From: Hymenochaete sp. R1
Lineage: Eukaryota; Basidiomycota; Agaricomycetes; Hymenochaetales; Hymenochaetaceae
Length of the DNA: 64,000 bases
Direction: 5' to 3'
Assembly: GCA_019400425.1 (NCBI GenBank)
Contig: JAFREE010000071.1
Location: 1-64,000, forward strand
The notes beneath the pieces are model-generated. The model saw only the letters and a program-made list of their open reading frames with translations, was not told the DNA's origin and did not search any database. Shown here in pieces: positions 30,757 through 42,396 of the stretch; position 1 is the first letter of the stretch; each line of letters begins with the position of its first letter. A program made the translations under genes and the position numbers.

Positions 30757-33700
30757 ATGACATCTGGTCCAGCGTTTTCCCGGCTGCAGCTCGCTGCGGC
30801 TTTGATAGGTACTCGTACCAGGAATCATTTCGATTTCAATGTTGCTGATATCCATGCAACTAGAGTACGATAATGACCTGGAAGACCCCAGTGCACCACG
30901 TACGTCCGCACACGATAGTGCTATATTTCAGCATCTACGAAGAGCAAACGGAAATATCTACGCCTCGAGACCCGCAATTGAAAACCAAGATTTTCTAGGG
31001 GTAGCGCTACCTAGTGATTCGGGCAAGATATCTGATGGCGACATGGATCAGACTCGGAGATCGAAAGTGTCTATAGACATGCTTCAAAACCCCTTTGCTG
31101 AAGAGGATGAAGAAGAGGACGAACGCAAGGACTCCGACTTGGAGGTAGATCTGAAGTCTTGGGGCTTGGATTCCATTCTGCCAGAGAGGAAACCGAGTAA
31201 GAAAGGGAAAGCCCACAAGGGAAAGACGAAGTCCGAAGTCGTTCAAAGTACCTCTGCTGTGGAGAGCCGTTCGCCCACAGGCGACAGGATGCCGCATTCT
31301 CGTTCGATGAGCTTGCCACTGGCCGAATTCGGAAGCGGAGGCGCATTCTTGGAATCCAGTCTAGGTGGTGATGAAAGGCGGAATTCGCTCTCGGGACCTC
31401 TTACCCTCAGTGAGGTTGGTGTTTTGGAGAAGGCGGCTGACAGTCGAAGATTTTCTTCTCATCCGATAATCGAAGATATTCCAGTGAGGCCTCCACTTCA
31501 TTCGTTGTCCTCGTACGAACGGAAACGAGATACTATTCCATTTCCGCTATCACCTGGTCAACGTGATAATGAATCGCAAACCGCTAGTGGAAGTGGGCCT
31601 GCATCCAGGCTAGATATGCAATCCAATACCAAGTCGAACCCGTTTGCAATTCCACCGCCTCCCCCGTCTCGTGCTTCTCGCTTTGATCCTAAATCATCTA
31701 CCCATGCTCGCACGGCATCCAATGCAACGAGGTTATCTATGGGGGCACAGTCTCAATTAGCATATTTGGAGGATAACGAAGAAAATATAGCCCGCGCTCC
31801 TTCAAGAGCTTCAGCATCCCTTTTGGACCCAAATATCGCTCGCGGACGTCGGACCTCAACATTCTCGATACGTACTCAGGACATGCTTAATGATGACTAC
31901 CAATCTATTTATACGGGTTTCGATGGAACAGGCCCACACGAGCGAAGATATTCGCGCATGGACCTTATGCGACCAAAAGTTCTTGTCATGCCGAGTCCTT
32001 TGCAGAATTCAGCGCTCCCTCCGTCCGTTCCCGCACCAAAGTCGACAGCTCGAGGTTTCTTGGACTCGTCTGATGGGCCCCCCTTACCTCCTGGCGCGCG
32101 CTCTTCTCGCATATCAATGCCTGGGATATCATCGACTTTAAATGTTCCAGACCCGTCAAATTCATTCACACCTAATCCTCGCCTTAGTTTGTCTGCTTCT
32201 CAGCTTTTATTCAGAAACACACTACTTGTTGACGGGCAGCGGGATGTTACCTATAGCGACATAGATGGCGGCCTGAAACGCGCCCACAAAGATGGAGAGC
32301 AGGTGAAACTAGAATTTCCAGACAGACCAATATTACCACCTGTGGAAGTTGTAGAACAAGCAACGGTTCTAGAAGAGCCGCCAGCCCCCGCGAGACCCGC
32401 TGGAAAGTTGTACGGGAGGAGCTTGATAGATGATCTAGAGGCAAGGAAACAACAGACAAAAAACAAGAAAAGGTGATTGTCTGAACTGGATAAAGAGAAG
32501 GCAAACTAAACATTTTTTAAATAGGGTGTTTACAGGGGACCAGAGACCTTCAATGATGGACCGGGGCTTACAGAGATCCAGCACTTTGATTGATCCCGCA
32601 ACGCTGCCAAGTAGACCAGTCTCAATGATGCGCGTGCCCTCGTCCACTCAGACCGAACCAAATCTGGTCAGATCGGGCTCCCGTAGTGGGCAACCTCTGC
32701 TCTCTGTTGACGCGTCTGGAAACATCACGGAGACGAGCGAGCCCCGGAATTCCAGAATGGCGAATACGCGTTCGGTCTTTGGCGTAGATACGCTGTGGGC
32801 AAGCGAGATGGCAAAACTAAAGGAAATTGAAGCCCAAGAAAAAATTGATGCCGAAGAGGCTCAGAAACGCGAGGAAGAGCTTGCGCGTAGGCAAGAGGCT
32901 AAGAAGAAGAAGAAGAAGGGTAGGAAGGACAAGCTTTCTCCACTTGGCGCAGAGAAGAGTGTTGAGAGTCTCACCTCACCTCTTTCCGCGAACACCGCAG
33001 ACACTTCTGTCCCGTCTGCACATACTGTGTCTCCTCAGAGAGAAAGCATACCTTCACTTTCATTGCCCGATATTCCAACTGTTACTACAAGGCGACGTGC
33101 TCCACCTGTGCCCGAGGACGATGAATCCGATGGCGAAAGTAGCGCAAGCGAACCCGTCATAAGTCAAAGTAAAGTGAACAATGATGCGATCGTTGACTCG
33201 TGGGTTTCGGATGACGAGAAGAAGCCTCCGCCCGTGTCAGCTGGAAAATCGAGCGTACCGCAGATAACGGTACCAGAGGGTGATAGTGATGACGAGGATG
33301 TACCGCTCTCCATGGCATTGCAACGAGCGGCTCAAAAACGGTCCATATCTGGCCATTCACCGGTGGACGATGACTCTGACGAGGATCGGCCGCTCTCGAT
33401 GTTGCTATTGAGCAAGTCGGAAGGCAAAAGCCCTATCTCACCGCCCAAATCTACATTTGCTGATATGATCGACTTCGACTCGAAGCCGTCGCTGGCTCTT
33501 TCTAATAGAGTCGACGATGACGACGAAGACGAGGTACCTCTGGGTATCCGAGCTTCCCGACTTCCTCCCGGCGCATCTCAACTCTCTTTAGGTATTCCCA
33601 GCTCTTCCTCCGCAGGAGCAGGTGCCAGCGCCACCAACAACGGCGACGACGACAGGCCCCTCAGCATGCACCCCGCTCAGATCCGCAAGTCCCAATTCAA

Positions 33701-33956
33701 CCTGTTCGCGCAGATGCAACAGGCACAACAAATGCAGCAGATGCAGCAACAGCAGCAAATGATGCAGGCGCAGATGGCTCGTGCGCAGTCTATGATGTTC
33801 ATGGTGCCCCCTCCCGGACCGTTCACGCCCCAGCCGCAGATGCAGATGGGTCCGATGGCGCCGATGGTACCTGTGGGAGTACCCGCGCAGGAGCCAAATA
33901 AGTTCTCGTCGGTGGATAGATGGAGGCATGATGTTGCTGTTGAGGGACCACAGTGA
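30757..33956 (+). CDS. large disordered protein with repeated acidic-PLSM motifs
   Basis: Three exons (30757-30808, 30864-32472, 32525-33956) encode about 1030 residues starting MTSGPAFSRLQLAAALI. Most of it is Ser/Pro/Arg-rich disordered sequence. Recognisable islands are LKSWGLDSILPERKPSKKGK (near residue 125), VFGVDTLWASEMAKLKEIEA followed by a charged helix and a KKKKKKGRK run, and four acidic motifs: DDEDVPLSMALQRA, DDDSDEDRPLSMLLL, DDDEDEVPLGIRASRL and DDDRPLSMHPAQIRK. A Gln/Met-rich tract (33715-33795) precedes a C-terminal NKFSSVDRWRHDVAVEG. No catalytic or known binding domain is visible. I do not recognise the family. The islands probably are short binding motifs of a scaffold or regulator. 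A CACGTG at 30580-30585 lies about 175 bp upstream. Confidence 0.82.
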
Positions 33957-34547
33957 CCTTGGTTCCTATCCCTTGTTATTATAATATTTTGAGTTTCTTG
34001 TCGCGTTTCTTACCTTCACCAGTGGGACTCTGTCGTTCTTATTATTTCTATCACTTTTTTTCACTCGTTATTCTTCTTCATTTCGGACATCACATTCCCA
34101 ACTGCATTCTCGCTCTCTTTAATCTGCTCTTCTCACGCTCAATCAGATTTCAGTATTTAAACGTCCATATCATACCCACATGCAATACTATCACCAAGAA
34201 CGATGCAGACGAACCAGATGAGGTTGAAAAACATAGGAACTAACCTTCTGTCCATCCTTCTGATAAAATTTTGCACTTTACTCACCACATGACGAAGTCC
34301 GTCGAGACCGTACCAAGGATAAACCGATATCGACAATCAAAGTAAAGCGAGGGTAGTGTCGTTAATGAGAAAAAAAAATATCACCAATAACTAATGAACA
34401 GAAGGGGTTGATACATGGGTGGTGGATGAACCGGCAAACGAAGTACGTAAGATGTCTCTGAGTGCAGTAAAAAAAAGAAGGTTGAAGGGGGAAGAAAAAA
34501 AAGGGATGCAGGTGCCTCAACAGCGTAAATGATCAAGAAAGTGAAGG
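33957..34547. other. convergent intergenic region
   Basis: 3' flanks of the disordered-protein gene (plus) and the Kelch gene (minus). Pyrimidine-rich on the left, with A-runs at about 34370 and 34490. No gene recognised. Confidence 0.5.
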
Positions 34548-37500
34548 TCATACTGAAGGGTTGGTCAAAAACAGTTTCCGCCTCGGAACAGTCACGATCG
34601 ACACGTCCCTGCGCTCCATCTCCTGCTCAATCCGCCTCTGCTGCGCCTCGTCGTCCTCGTCGTCTTCCTCCTCCCGGTGTCCATCGGACGAAAGGGGCCC
34701 CTCCGTCGGCGGCGAGGCTGCGCGTCGGAATGGAGGCTGGTGTAAGTACGGTGTTCGGTTTCCTGCCGGGAACGTATAGAGTTGGTTGCGAGAGATGGGG
34801 CGAGAAGGGGGCGAAGAGGGGTCCATGGGTGGTGTGGACGTCGACTGCGTGGGCTCGTGGATTGAGGGACGGGAAAAGGGGAGGAAAGGTAAGGCTCGGG
34901 CGGCTGGGCCCTTCCGCCTATTTCGACGGACAAAGAAGAACACGATCGCGTAAAACGCGACCGTCCAGACGAGAAACAAGGCAAAAAAGACTATCGGAGC
35001 ACGAGCGAAGAGTTCTATGAGGGTGATGACACATATACCGAGAATAGTTGCGTGAAGGAGAATGGAAAAGAGTGAGTAAAAATGTACGATATATAGTGAT
35101 TGCTGCTTAGGTATAGTGAACAGGGCATTGGTATGATTTGCAGCATCCATTGGCAACGCTGTGTGATTATTGTTTTTTCGTGAAAGTGCATAGTCGAGTT
35201 CGCCCTGAAAAACATGCATGAGTCGAAAGGAGAGCTTTAGTGTATTGGAAAACACTTACGAAGGCAGCGACATTTTGTCTTCTGTCGAGCCAGTTGAGAT
35301 CACTCAGACTCCTTGGTATCTGCGAAACCCCACCGTGCGCACTGACACTGTGACCGCCTTCGCTCGAGTATGCATTCAGCATACTTCCACTCAACCTCCT
35401 CTGCCTAGTACCCCTATTCATGACCTCGAAACTTCGTTGAGGACCCGCGCTACTGAAAGACTCTCGCGTGGCACTGTCGGTAGACTGCCGGTCCGTTTGT
35501 TGTCCTGCCTTTGGCGAGCTCGAGAACAAAGATCGAACACGAGCACGCGTACGTTGCATGGGTGACTGCTGGACATTTTTCAACGGGATATCAGGCGTCG
35601 ACGCCGTAGCGCGATGCATGGCCTTCTCCTTCGTGGGTGTCACGAGAGCGGTAAATCCAGTTTCCGTCGAGTTTCTCCGCGGTGCTTCCCCGGGTTGCGT
35701 AGCGGGAATCTGGACACCATGTGCTACTTTCGGAGATTTGGGTCTAGTGCATAGGAACAGACCAAAAAGCATGGGCAAGAAGCCGTATAATACGATGAAA
35801 AACGCCAGTGCTGCCTTTCCGTGATTTGTCTTGAGAATCAAATTCGGGTTCGCAGCTCTTTTACTCAACGCAGTGTTCGATGATGCTGCGCTGATGGTCG
35901 TGAAACTAAGAACGGTACCTGCCAGGCCCAAAGCATAAGCTATGGCACAAATGATCCCCGCAGTCCAGAAGAAAACGTTATGAGATGGAGCAATAACAAT
36001 CCCGGCCTGGGACGTCGACATCCACCCAGAAACCAGGATGCCTCCCATTAAAGCCATGACCGAAACAGGAGAAAGTACCTTGTGGCTCGTATGAGTGTCG
36101 AATGGGAATTGCGTTGTCGGAGATGATCCTCCGTTCCCTCCACCCCCAGCTGGCGAAGTTGGATTTGGCGACGAGCCAGAGCCAGTCGAGGACGGTGATA
36201 ACTGCGTGGCACATGAAGTTACGTATTGTATCGTAACCCCGCTCCCTGTCGCACCTACCCCCGACGACAAAGTCCCATCACCAAATCCAGACCAAGTTGC
36301 ATTGCTCTGGCTTAGAGACGCAGTGTACGAACGAAGGATCCACACGTCATTCAAGTAGTTGCCACTCCCATCGATGCCACCAAATACAACGGTGTCAGAG
36401 CCCACTGCGGAGCTCGAGCCCCCAAAAAGGGCCGATGAAAAGGAGAATGCCACGGCGCCTTCACGCGGAGAGGGATACCCGGAGGAAGGGTCAGGGGATG
36501 GGATGACGCGGGACCATTGCCCCGTGTCAATCTCAAGAACATCCTAATGCATGTTGAGAGACCATCTTTACAAAACCGGATAGTAAATGCCACCTACTAT
36601 TTCACCCTTGGCAAGCCCTCCTCCATCATCCCAGGTGGTGTTGTCAAAAAGGCCCAAGAACATCAATGCCTGCTTGTTGAAACTGGATGAAAAGCTATTG
36701 AAGTTCGGAACCAACACTACATAATTATGAGCTTAGCCTGAAACCAGAACGATAATTTGACATACCAGGGCCCACTCGGGGAGCAGCACATCCATCAAAA
36801 TCGTTCTCGACGGTTTCGTTCACATTTACAACAAATGCACTCTGTTCTGCGCATGAGTCCCCGCTACTGCCGGATGAGCATCCCCCTGCTGACGCAACGA
36901 AGGCGGACGGCATAACCACACCGCCTTGCCGAACACGCGAAGGCAGCTTCTCGGTGGAGTCCACTTGGGTCCAGCTCCCCACGACATCCTTCACATTATT
37001 TGCGGTCAGCACGCCCGCCACCTCAAATTTCCAAATATCCGAAAGTGAAATAGCGTTGGTTCCATCGAATCCTCCAGCGAGGTAGAATGTATTGTTAGGC
37101 CCCGGAACAATTGCATCCGACACAGCTGCGGAAGTGGCGTCTCGTCCGCCAGAAGCACTGTAACGAGCAGAAGGACCGCCAGAAGATATCGTAATTTGTG
37201 ACCAGAATTGGTTGATGTAATCGAATTCCTGCGAAACGGACGGAAAACGCGTTCTATGAGTGACTCTTGCGCGTGTAGTCTGGATGCTATGCTCACCCAT
37301 GCATCGGAGAGAGGCCCGTCGGTGCCCTAGTGTCATAGAGCATGAGAGTTGCGCGAAACTGCACTGAATACCGGACATACCTTCCCACCAATAATAACAT
37401 GGCCGTGCCGACTGCATAATGTTAAGCTGAACTGCAGAGTGTCAAATTATGATTACTCACTTGCTTGCCGCAAAGTCACTTCCACCGATGGCCATACTCC

Positions 37501-37956
37501 GCGCAGGGGGTTTATCGTCAGCTTGAGCAGCTGGAGGATTAGCTGAAACCCATGTTAGAGATGAAACGTTAAGTCTGGAAATAAACATATATTAGAGACC
37601 GAGAAAGGACTAGAACCAGAACGGGAACGTGCGAACAGGTATGTTTGCTGCTGCGGAAAGCCGTTTGACTCGCCGCCAAAAAGAAGCAGAGTGTGTGAGG
37701 TTGGGTCGTAGCCTATGGATGCATAGCTTAGGCCCGGAGGGCCCGAACCTGGGAGGATAGAGACAAAGAGCTGTTGAGACGCGTCGTTCGGAAAGAAAGG
37801 AGAAGGGATCGTACCGGAGAGAGAATCGGAAATGTCAATCCATTGAAAAGGAGGGACAGCGGTGTTGGAGGGGGAGATTGCTTGAACGTAATGCGATAAG
37901 GTAGAGGAAGATAAAAGGAAAGTTAGAGCGAGGAGAGATTTGAGGCAGACATCCAT
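34548..37956 (-). CDS. Kelch-repeat ectodomain fused to a multi-helix membrane domain
   Basis: Starts at 37956 with a signal peptide (MDVCLKSLLALTFLLSSSTL). The extracellular part has Kelch-type blades: HTLLLFGGESNGF, ARPCYYWWEG, TFYLAGGFDGTNAISLSDIW, and DTVVFGGIDGSGNYLNDVWI. A Gly/Ser linker follows. The membrane part has about five helices, for example VSVMALMGGILVSGW, VFFWTAGIICAIAYALGLAG, GKAALAFFIVLYGFLPML, FSILLHATILGICVITLIEL and IVFFALFLVWTVAFYAIVFF. Histidines sit at HNVFFWTAG and NHGKAAL, the latter resembling the HGxxG helix of cytochrome b561. A disordered loop of over 100 residues, rich in Ser/Thr/Arg, separates helices three and four. The cytosolic tail is acidic (EEEDDEDDEAQQRR). 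The short intron before GELDYALSRK is clear. A surface sensor or adhesion role is inferred. Confidence 0.8.
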
Positions 37957-38574
37957 ATCATGAAAAGTGAGACTGAAGAGATGATAATGTCGGCCAAGAA
38001 TGAGGCAGACTATACGAGAGTAGATGGTTAACGTGAAGAAAGAAAGAAAGAATAAGAAAGAAGGGGAAAGGGGATGATGAGGAGCGCGTGCCGCGAGGGC
38101 GTCGTCGCAATGGATGGAGGAGGAGAAGAGAGGCTGAGGAGGAGGAGGGAGAGTGGAGTGGAGTTTGTTGGTTGGTCAACTTTTACGCTCTCTCACGAAC
38201 ACACATTCATTCAATCGCTCACGGACACGTCTCTGGGCCTATCTGCCTCGAGTTACCCGCATACACGCACTCACTCACGCCTTCATTCAACCAATAATAT
38301 GCTATGTTCTTTATTCTCGCAGTGTCATGTTTATTATTATTGTTTGTTCTGAGAGTTACAAGTAAATAGAGTAATGCGGTGCTTGTTGTTTCCCGATTAG
38401 GAAGGTGTATACATAGGCCTTGCCATTCACAATGGGCTTCTGGCTAGCTCTCATTCCCATAATTCATATCCATCCTCGCAACCTTGCCTTTTATTCACAT
38501 CTTCTCCAGTCTTCTCCTTGTTCTCATCTCACACTCTTCCCTCTTTTCCTCTCTTTCGTCCACTCTCCCCCTCA
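37957..38574. promoter_or_regulatory. divergent promoter region, Kelch gene / CNH-like gene
   Basis: 618 bp between start codons. The left part is purine-rich (GAAGAAAGAAAGAAAGAATA at about 38034), the right part pyrimidine-rich (TCTTCTCCAGTCTTCTCC near 38500), each giving a CT-rich leader for the gene it precedes. No coding exon recognised. Confidence 0.5.
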
Positions 38575-41202
38575 ATGGCGGACTATCCAGAGCAGGATCA
38601 GACAGGTGGTGATGGCCTACCGACCTACGAAGACCTCGCATCTACCCATGGCCCAAACTCTCGCTTTGGTCGCTGGAAGGGCTGGATTGAGAAACGGTCC
38701 GTCACCAAGCTTGGTTCTATTCATACACAACTTCGGCGTTTCTTATATTCATTCGGCAGGGCTGCCGAACGCTTCGCTGACATTACTCCTGAGGAGCGCG
38801 AGCGTAGAAGGCAACGCGGTTGGGGCGAAACGGTGCGCAAGTATGACTACTTGTATGCTCTGGACAAGGCACTAATCCCCCGCATATTCCAGGTCTATCA
38901 AGACTCAGATGGCACTCAGGTAGCAAGAAGGTCTTCACATACGCCCCAGGCTGATGCAGCATCAAACCATCTGCGTAACGATGTCACTGTACCTACCCTC
39001 CATCCAGCAGCTTCCTTCTATTCTCAACAAACATTGTGGTCAGGTAACACCGTCCAAGTCCCCAACAATGAGCCCCCAGCCTACTTTCCGATCCGCTCAG
39101 AGATCCCCACCGTCCCGTCCGGGGAGCCTATCCTCCCCTCACACGTCAAGGTTCACCAATTCGGCTCGCGTTTCCTCCCGCACACGACCTACCCCCTCAA
39201 CACCATCCTCCCGCTCATGGGCGATCGATTGCTGCTCATCGGACATGACAACGGTCTGTCAGTGCTCGACATGTTTCCCAGCGGTAACCCAGAATCATCG
39301 TCGTCAACGGCCGATGCACAGGTTCGACCGATTTGGGAAGGCGAGGGGTAAGCGCTTATTATTATCATTCAGACTAATTCTTTTTTGGGTGCTGATGGGG
39401 GTAGAGTTTATCAGTTAGAACTACTTGAAGCCCAGGATATAGGCGATAGCACGCCCCACGGTGTTGTGCTTGCTCTGGTGGGCGTTGAAGTCGATTCGCC
39501 GCTAAATTACAAGGAACGCGAAGTACAACGTTCGATCCGGATGTACAATCTGTCGAGTTTAACCAGTCTCGCACGTTGGGCAGCAACTCAAAAGGTTTGC
39601 TTGCATTTCTTGCTAGTCTACCAACAGATATTCTAATTTGTTGTGCAGAATGCTAAGCCCATTGATCTCCGACGACCTTCGAATTGGAGCCCTCAGCAGA
39701 CAACCTCAAAGAGGCACAAACATCATTCGAGCATACAAAAGCTAAAGTCTATGCTAGTCGATACCCATACTGCTACCGATAATCACCAAAGCAATTACCC
39801 GTCGCCTTCGAGGAAATATGGAACGCTATCGTCATCTTCTTCGAGCTTGGCCCGACAAACGTCGACGTCCTCAGACGATTCTTCGTGGGATGTCATCGAT
39901 GACTTACCGCTTCGTTGGGCAACCGACTTCGTGCCATTGGCTACTCCTGGATCACGGCTGCAAAATATGAATGTACTTTTTTTCGAGTTGATGAAGAAAG
40001 GCACAGAGGGATCTCGCAACACCTCATCGCTAGCCATAGCGACCCGCCAGAGTATTTTGTTATACGAAACACCAAAGGGTGAACGCGCATTCCGATTTTC
40101 GAAGGTATGGAGTTGCTTTCTACCTTGAATCCAGTCGACATCTTGATATAAATTAACCTTCACTCACTCACAGGAATTCTATACACCCCTCGTCCCCCGA
40201 AACCTCAGCTTCATCCACCAGATATCCATCGAAACACCCCTCCTCCGATCCCCTTCAACCTCGTCCCAACGCTCCCTCGACCGCTCAAGCCGCCGCTTCT
40301 CCTCCATTCGCCAATCCCTCGACGCCGCCCGCGATCGCGAACGGCCCATATCACCCGCCCCTCTAGAATACGGCGCCCAGCTCTCCCTCTTCGTCGTCTT
40401 TGACAAGAAAGCGGGCCTCATCCGCCTTGCAGACTCCTCAGTGGGCGAGGTAGAGCTGTACGAAGACAGCCCAAAGGAATCGCTCTCTCCTATAGGTGGC
40501 GGCTCCTCCTCCTATGCCTCCTCCTACGCCGCCACCTCTCCGCGAAAGTCGTTCGTGCGCGATATCAAAGGCCAGTGGCTTCCCCCGAGCTACGAAGAGA
40601 TCACGCTCGGGACGCCGACAGGACCCGCCACGAAGTCGATTTACGTCCTCACCCGCGGTAAACAGACACACATCCTACCTGCGCCCCTCCCGACGCCGCT
40701 CTCGTGCTGCCCGCCTCTCTTCACGCTCTCGTGGGCCTATCCCCCCATCGACGTCTCCCACAGGATCTGTTCACCCCTCGACGATCCGTCGTTTCTGCAG
40801 GTTATCGGGTTCGGCGAGTACGGTATCGAGGTGCAAGAGGTTCCCCTCTCGGTCTTCTCGGATTCATTCAGTAATGGGAATGGCGGTGGGAAGGGGAAAG
40901 GAAAGGGCAAGACGACCGTGCGGGGACCCATGGACGAGTCTGTACGCGCACATGTCGATCTCGGTGGGGACGTCGCCTTCCTCTGTCGAGGTGGACACTG
41001 GGACGAACCGCAGAGGTATCTGAATCGGAACCTGAGTCGATCCGACTCGTTTGTGTCGGAGAGCTCTGTGAGTACGGTAGGGGCTGGGAAGGTGGGCGCT
41101 GGTGCTGGGTACTATGGGGCGTGTCGGAAGGGGTTGGAGGATTGGAGGGTGTTCTGGATCGGTGGAGATGAACGCGAGGATGTGGACGGTGATGATACAT
41201 GA
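38575..41202 (+). CDS. CNH-like beta-propeller protein
   Basis: Starts MADYPEQDQTGGDGLPTYED at 38575. Splices at about 39349/39404, 39594/39649 and 40104/40173 give about 820 residues. The N-terminal part has a PTYEDLA motif, then RERRRQRGWGETVRKYDYLY. A propeller-like core follows: DRLLLIGHDNGLSVLDMFP, IWEGEGVYQLELLE, HGVVLALVGVEVDSP, SLAIATRQSILLYETPKG, QLSLFVVFDKKAGLIRLADS. These strands resemble citron-homology (CNH) domains, which bind small GTPases or act in vesicle tethering. Ser-rich insertions separate blades. The C-terminal region has FLQVIGFGEYGIEVQEVPLS and a Gly/Lys tract (GNGGGKGKGKGKTT). The family call rests on strand pattern only. An alternative is an unrelated seven-blade protein. 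Confidence 0.72.
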
Positions 41203-42396
41203 ATGCGCTTTCTCTTTTCTCCCTGCGAAACGCGGATATCTCTGTCTCATGCTTTTCCTACTTCGCTCTTTGGGATTTTTTTTCTATCCATTTTGATGAT
41301 TCTTACACTTACGGACAACGGACTAATTCAAGTACAGTTATCTATTCTCTGTCCAAAACCATACAATAACTCTCTCTTTCGTTACGATATTAATGTGTCG
41401 TGTGGAACGTCTCGTCTGGGCTCAACTCGATCAATTCGGCTTCTCTAGAGGTAATATCTTTCTTCACAACTTTAAAGCTCAAGGAAGGAAAGAGGTGGAA
41501 GGGACAGAATGATCTCGCAGTCCGAGTCCTTCACCGAGATGTCGGTGTCCACTGGCAATCACCGCCTACTTGAGCTCTGTTGATGACCTTTGCAACACCA
41601 GGCGCGTTCCAGACTACTCGCCCTCTCCAAGTTCCCCTATTAACTCCACCGTGGCGCTGATACCGATACCGTACAAGCACCAATAAGATTATCCAACACC
41701 CTACATTCTAAAGTCCAACATTCATATTTAGTAAACATGAAGCAGTGCCGTCCAACACACATACTATTCGTACTCTCCATTTGCATTTCATATAATAAAC
41801 GCTCAAGTCTCAAACACATCAAAAGCCACGAGACCCCCAGAGCCGCAGAGTCGCCACTTACTCAACACACTCAGCGACCTCCAGTGTACGTGTATTGAAC
41901 TGGAGCATTCCCCGATCGATCCCTTGCATAGCGTCAATCTAATCCGCCCCTGTGCAAGGCTTGTGCGATCAGGATGGCGAGCCAGCTGATGGGGTGATTG
42001 ACGCCGTCTCTGCAAAATAATTGTTTTGTTTCATGCTGAAGAAAAGAAAAAAGATCGCAGTGGAGGACGATCGATTCAAAATACAATTGGGCGTGTGTGT
42101 AGAAAAGAGCGGTGTGCGGGTGGCTGGCAGTGATTATCAACCACGTTTGCCATTTTCTCTTCGACCATCCGCATTATTTTGCTCCCCTCACAAGATCCGA
42201 TCAGATGCAATGATATGTATGCTATTGGGATATTAGAGGTCGTACAAAGGATGTCCGTAATAAGTGGGAGGAGCAGGAGGGAAAAAGAGACACATGTCAG
42301 TCCGTGAGATGACGCTGAAAGAGCAGGGTAAACACATTAATAACCAATAGAACACAATCCGATACACATAATTGCAAAAGAGTAGTCACCACCACA
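41203..42396. other. convergent intergenic region
   Basis: About 1.2 kb between two convergent gene ends. Open frames up to about 80 codons show no recognisable features. No RNA gene or transposon termini recognised. Confidence 0.5.
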
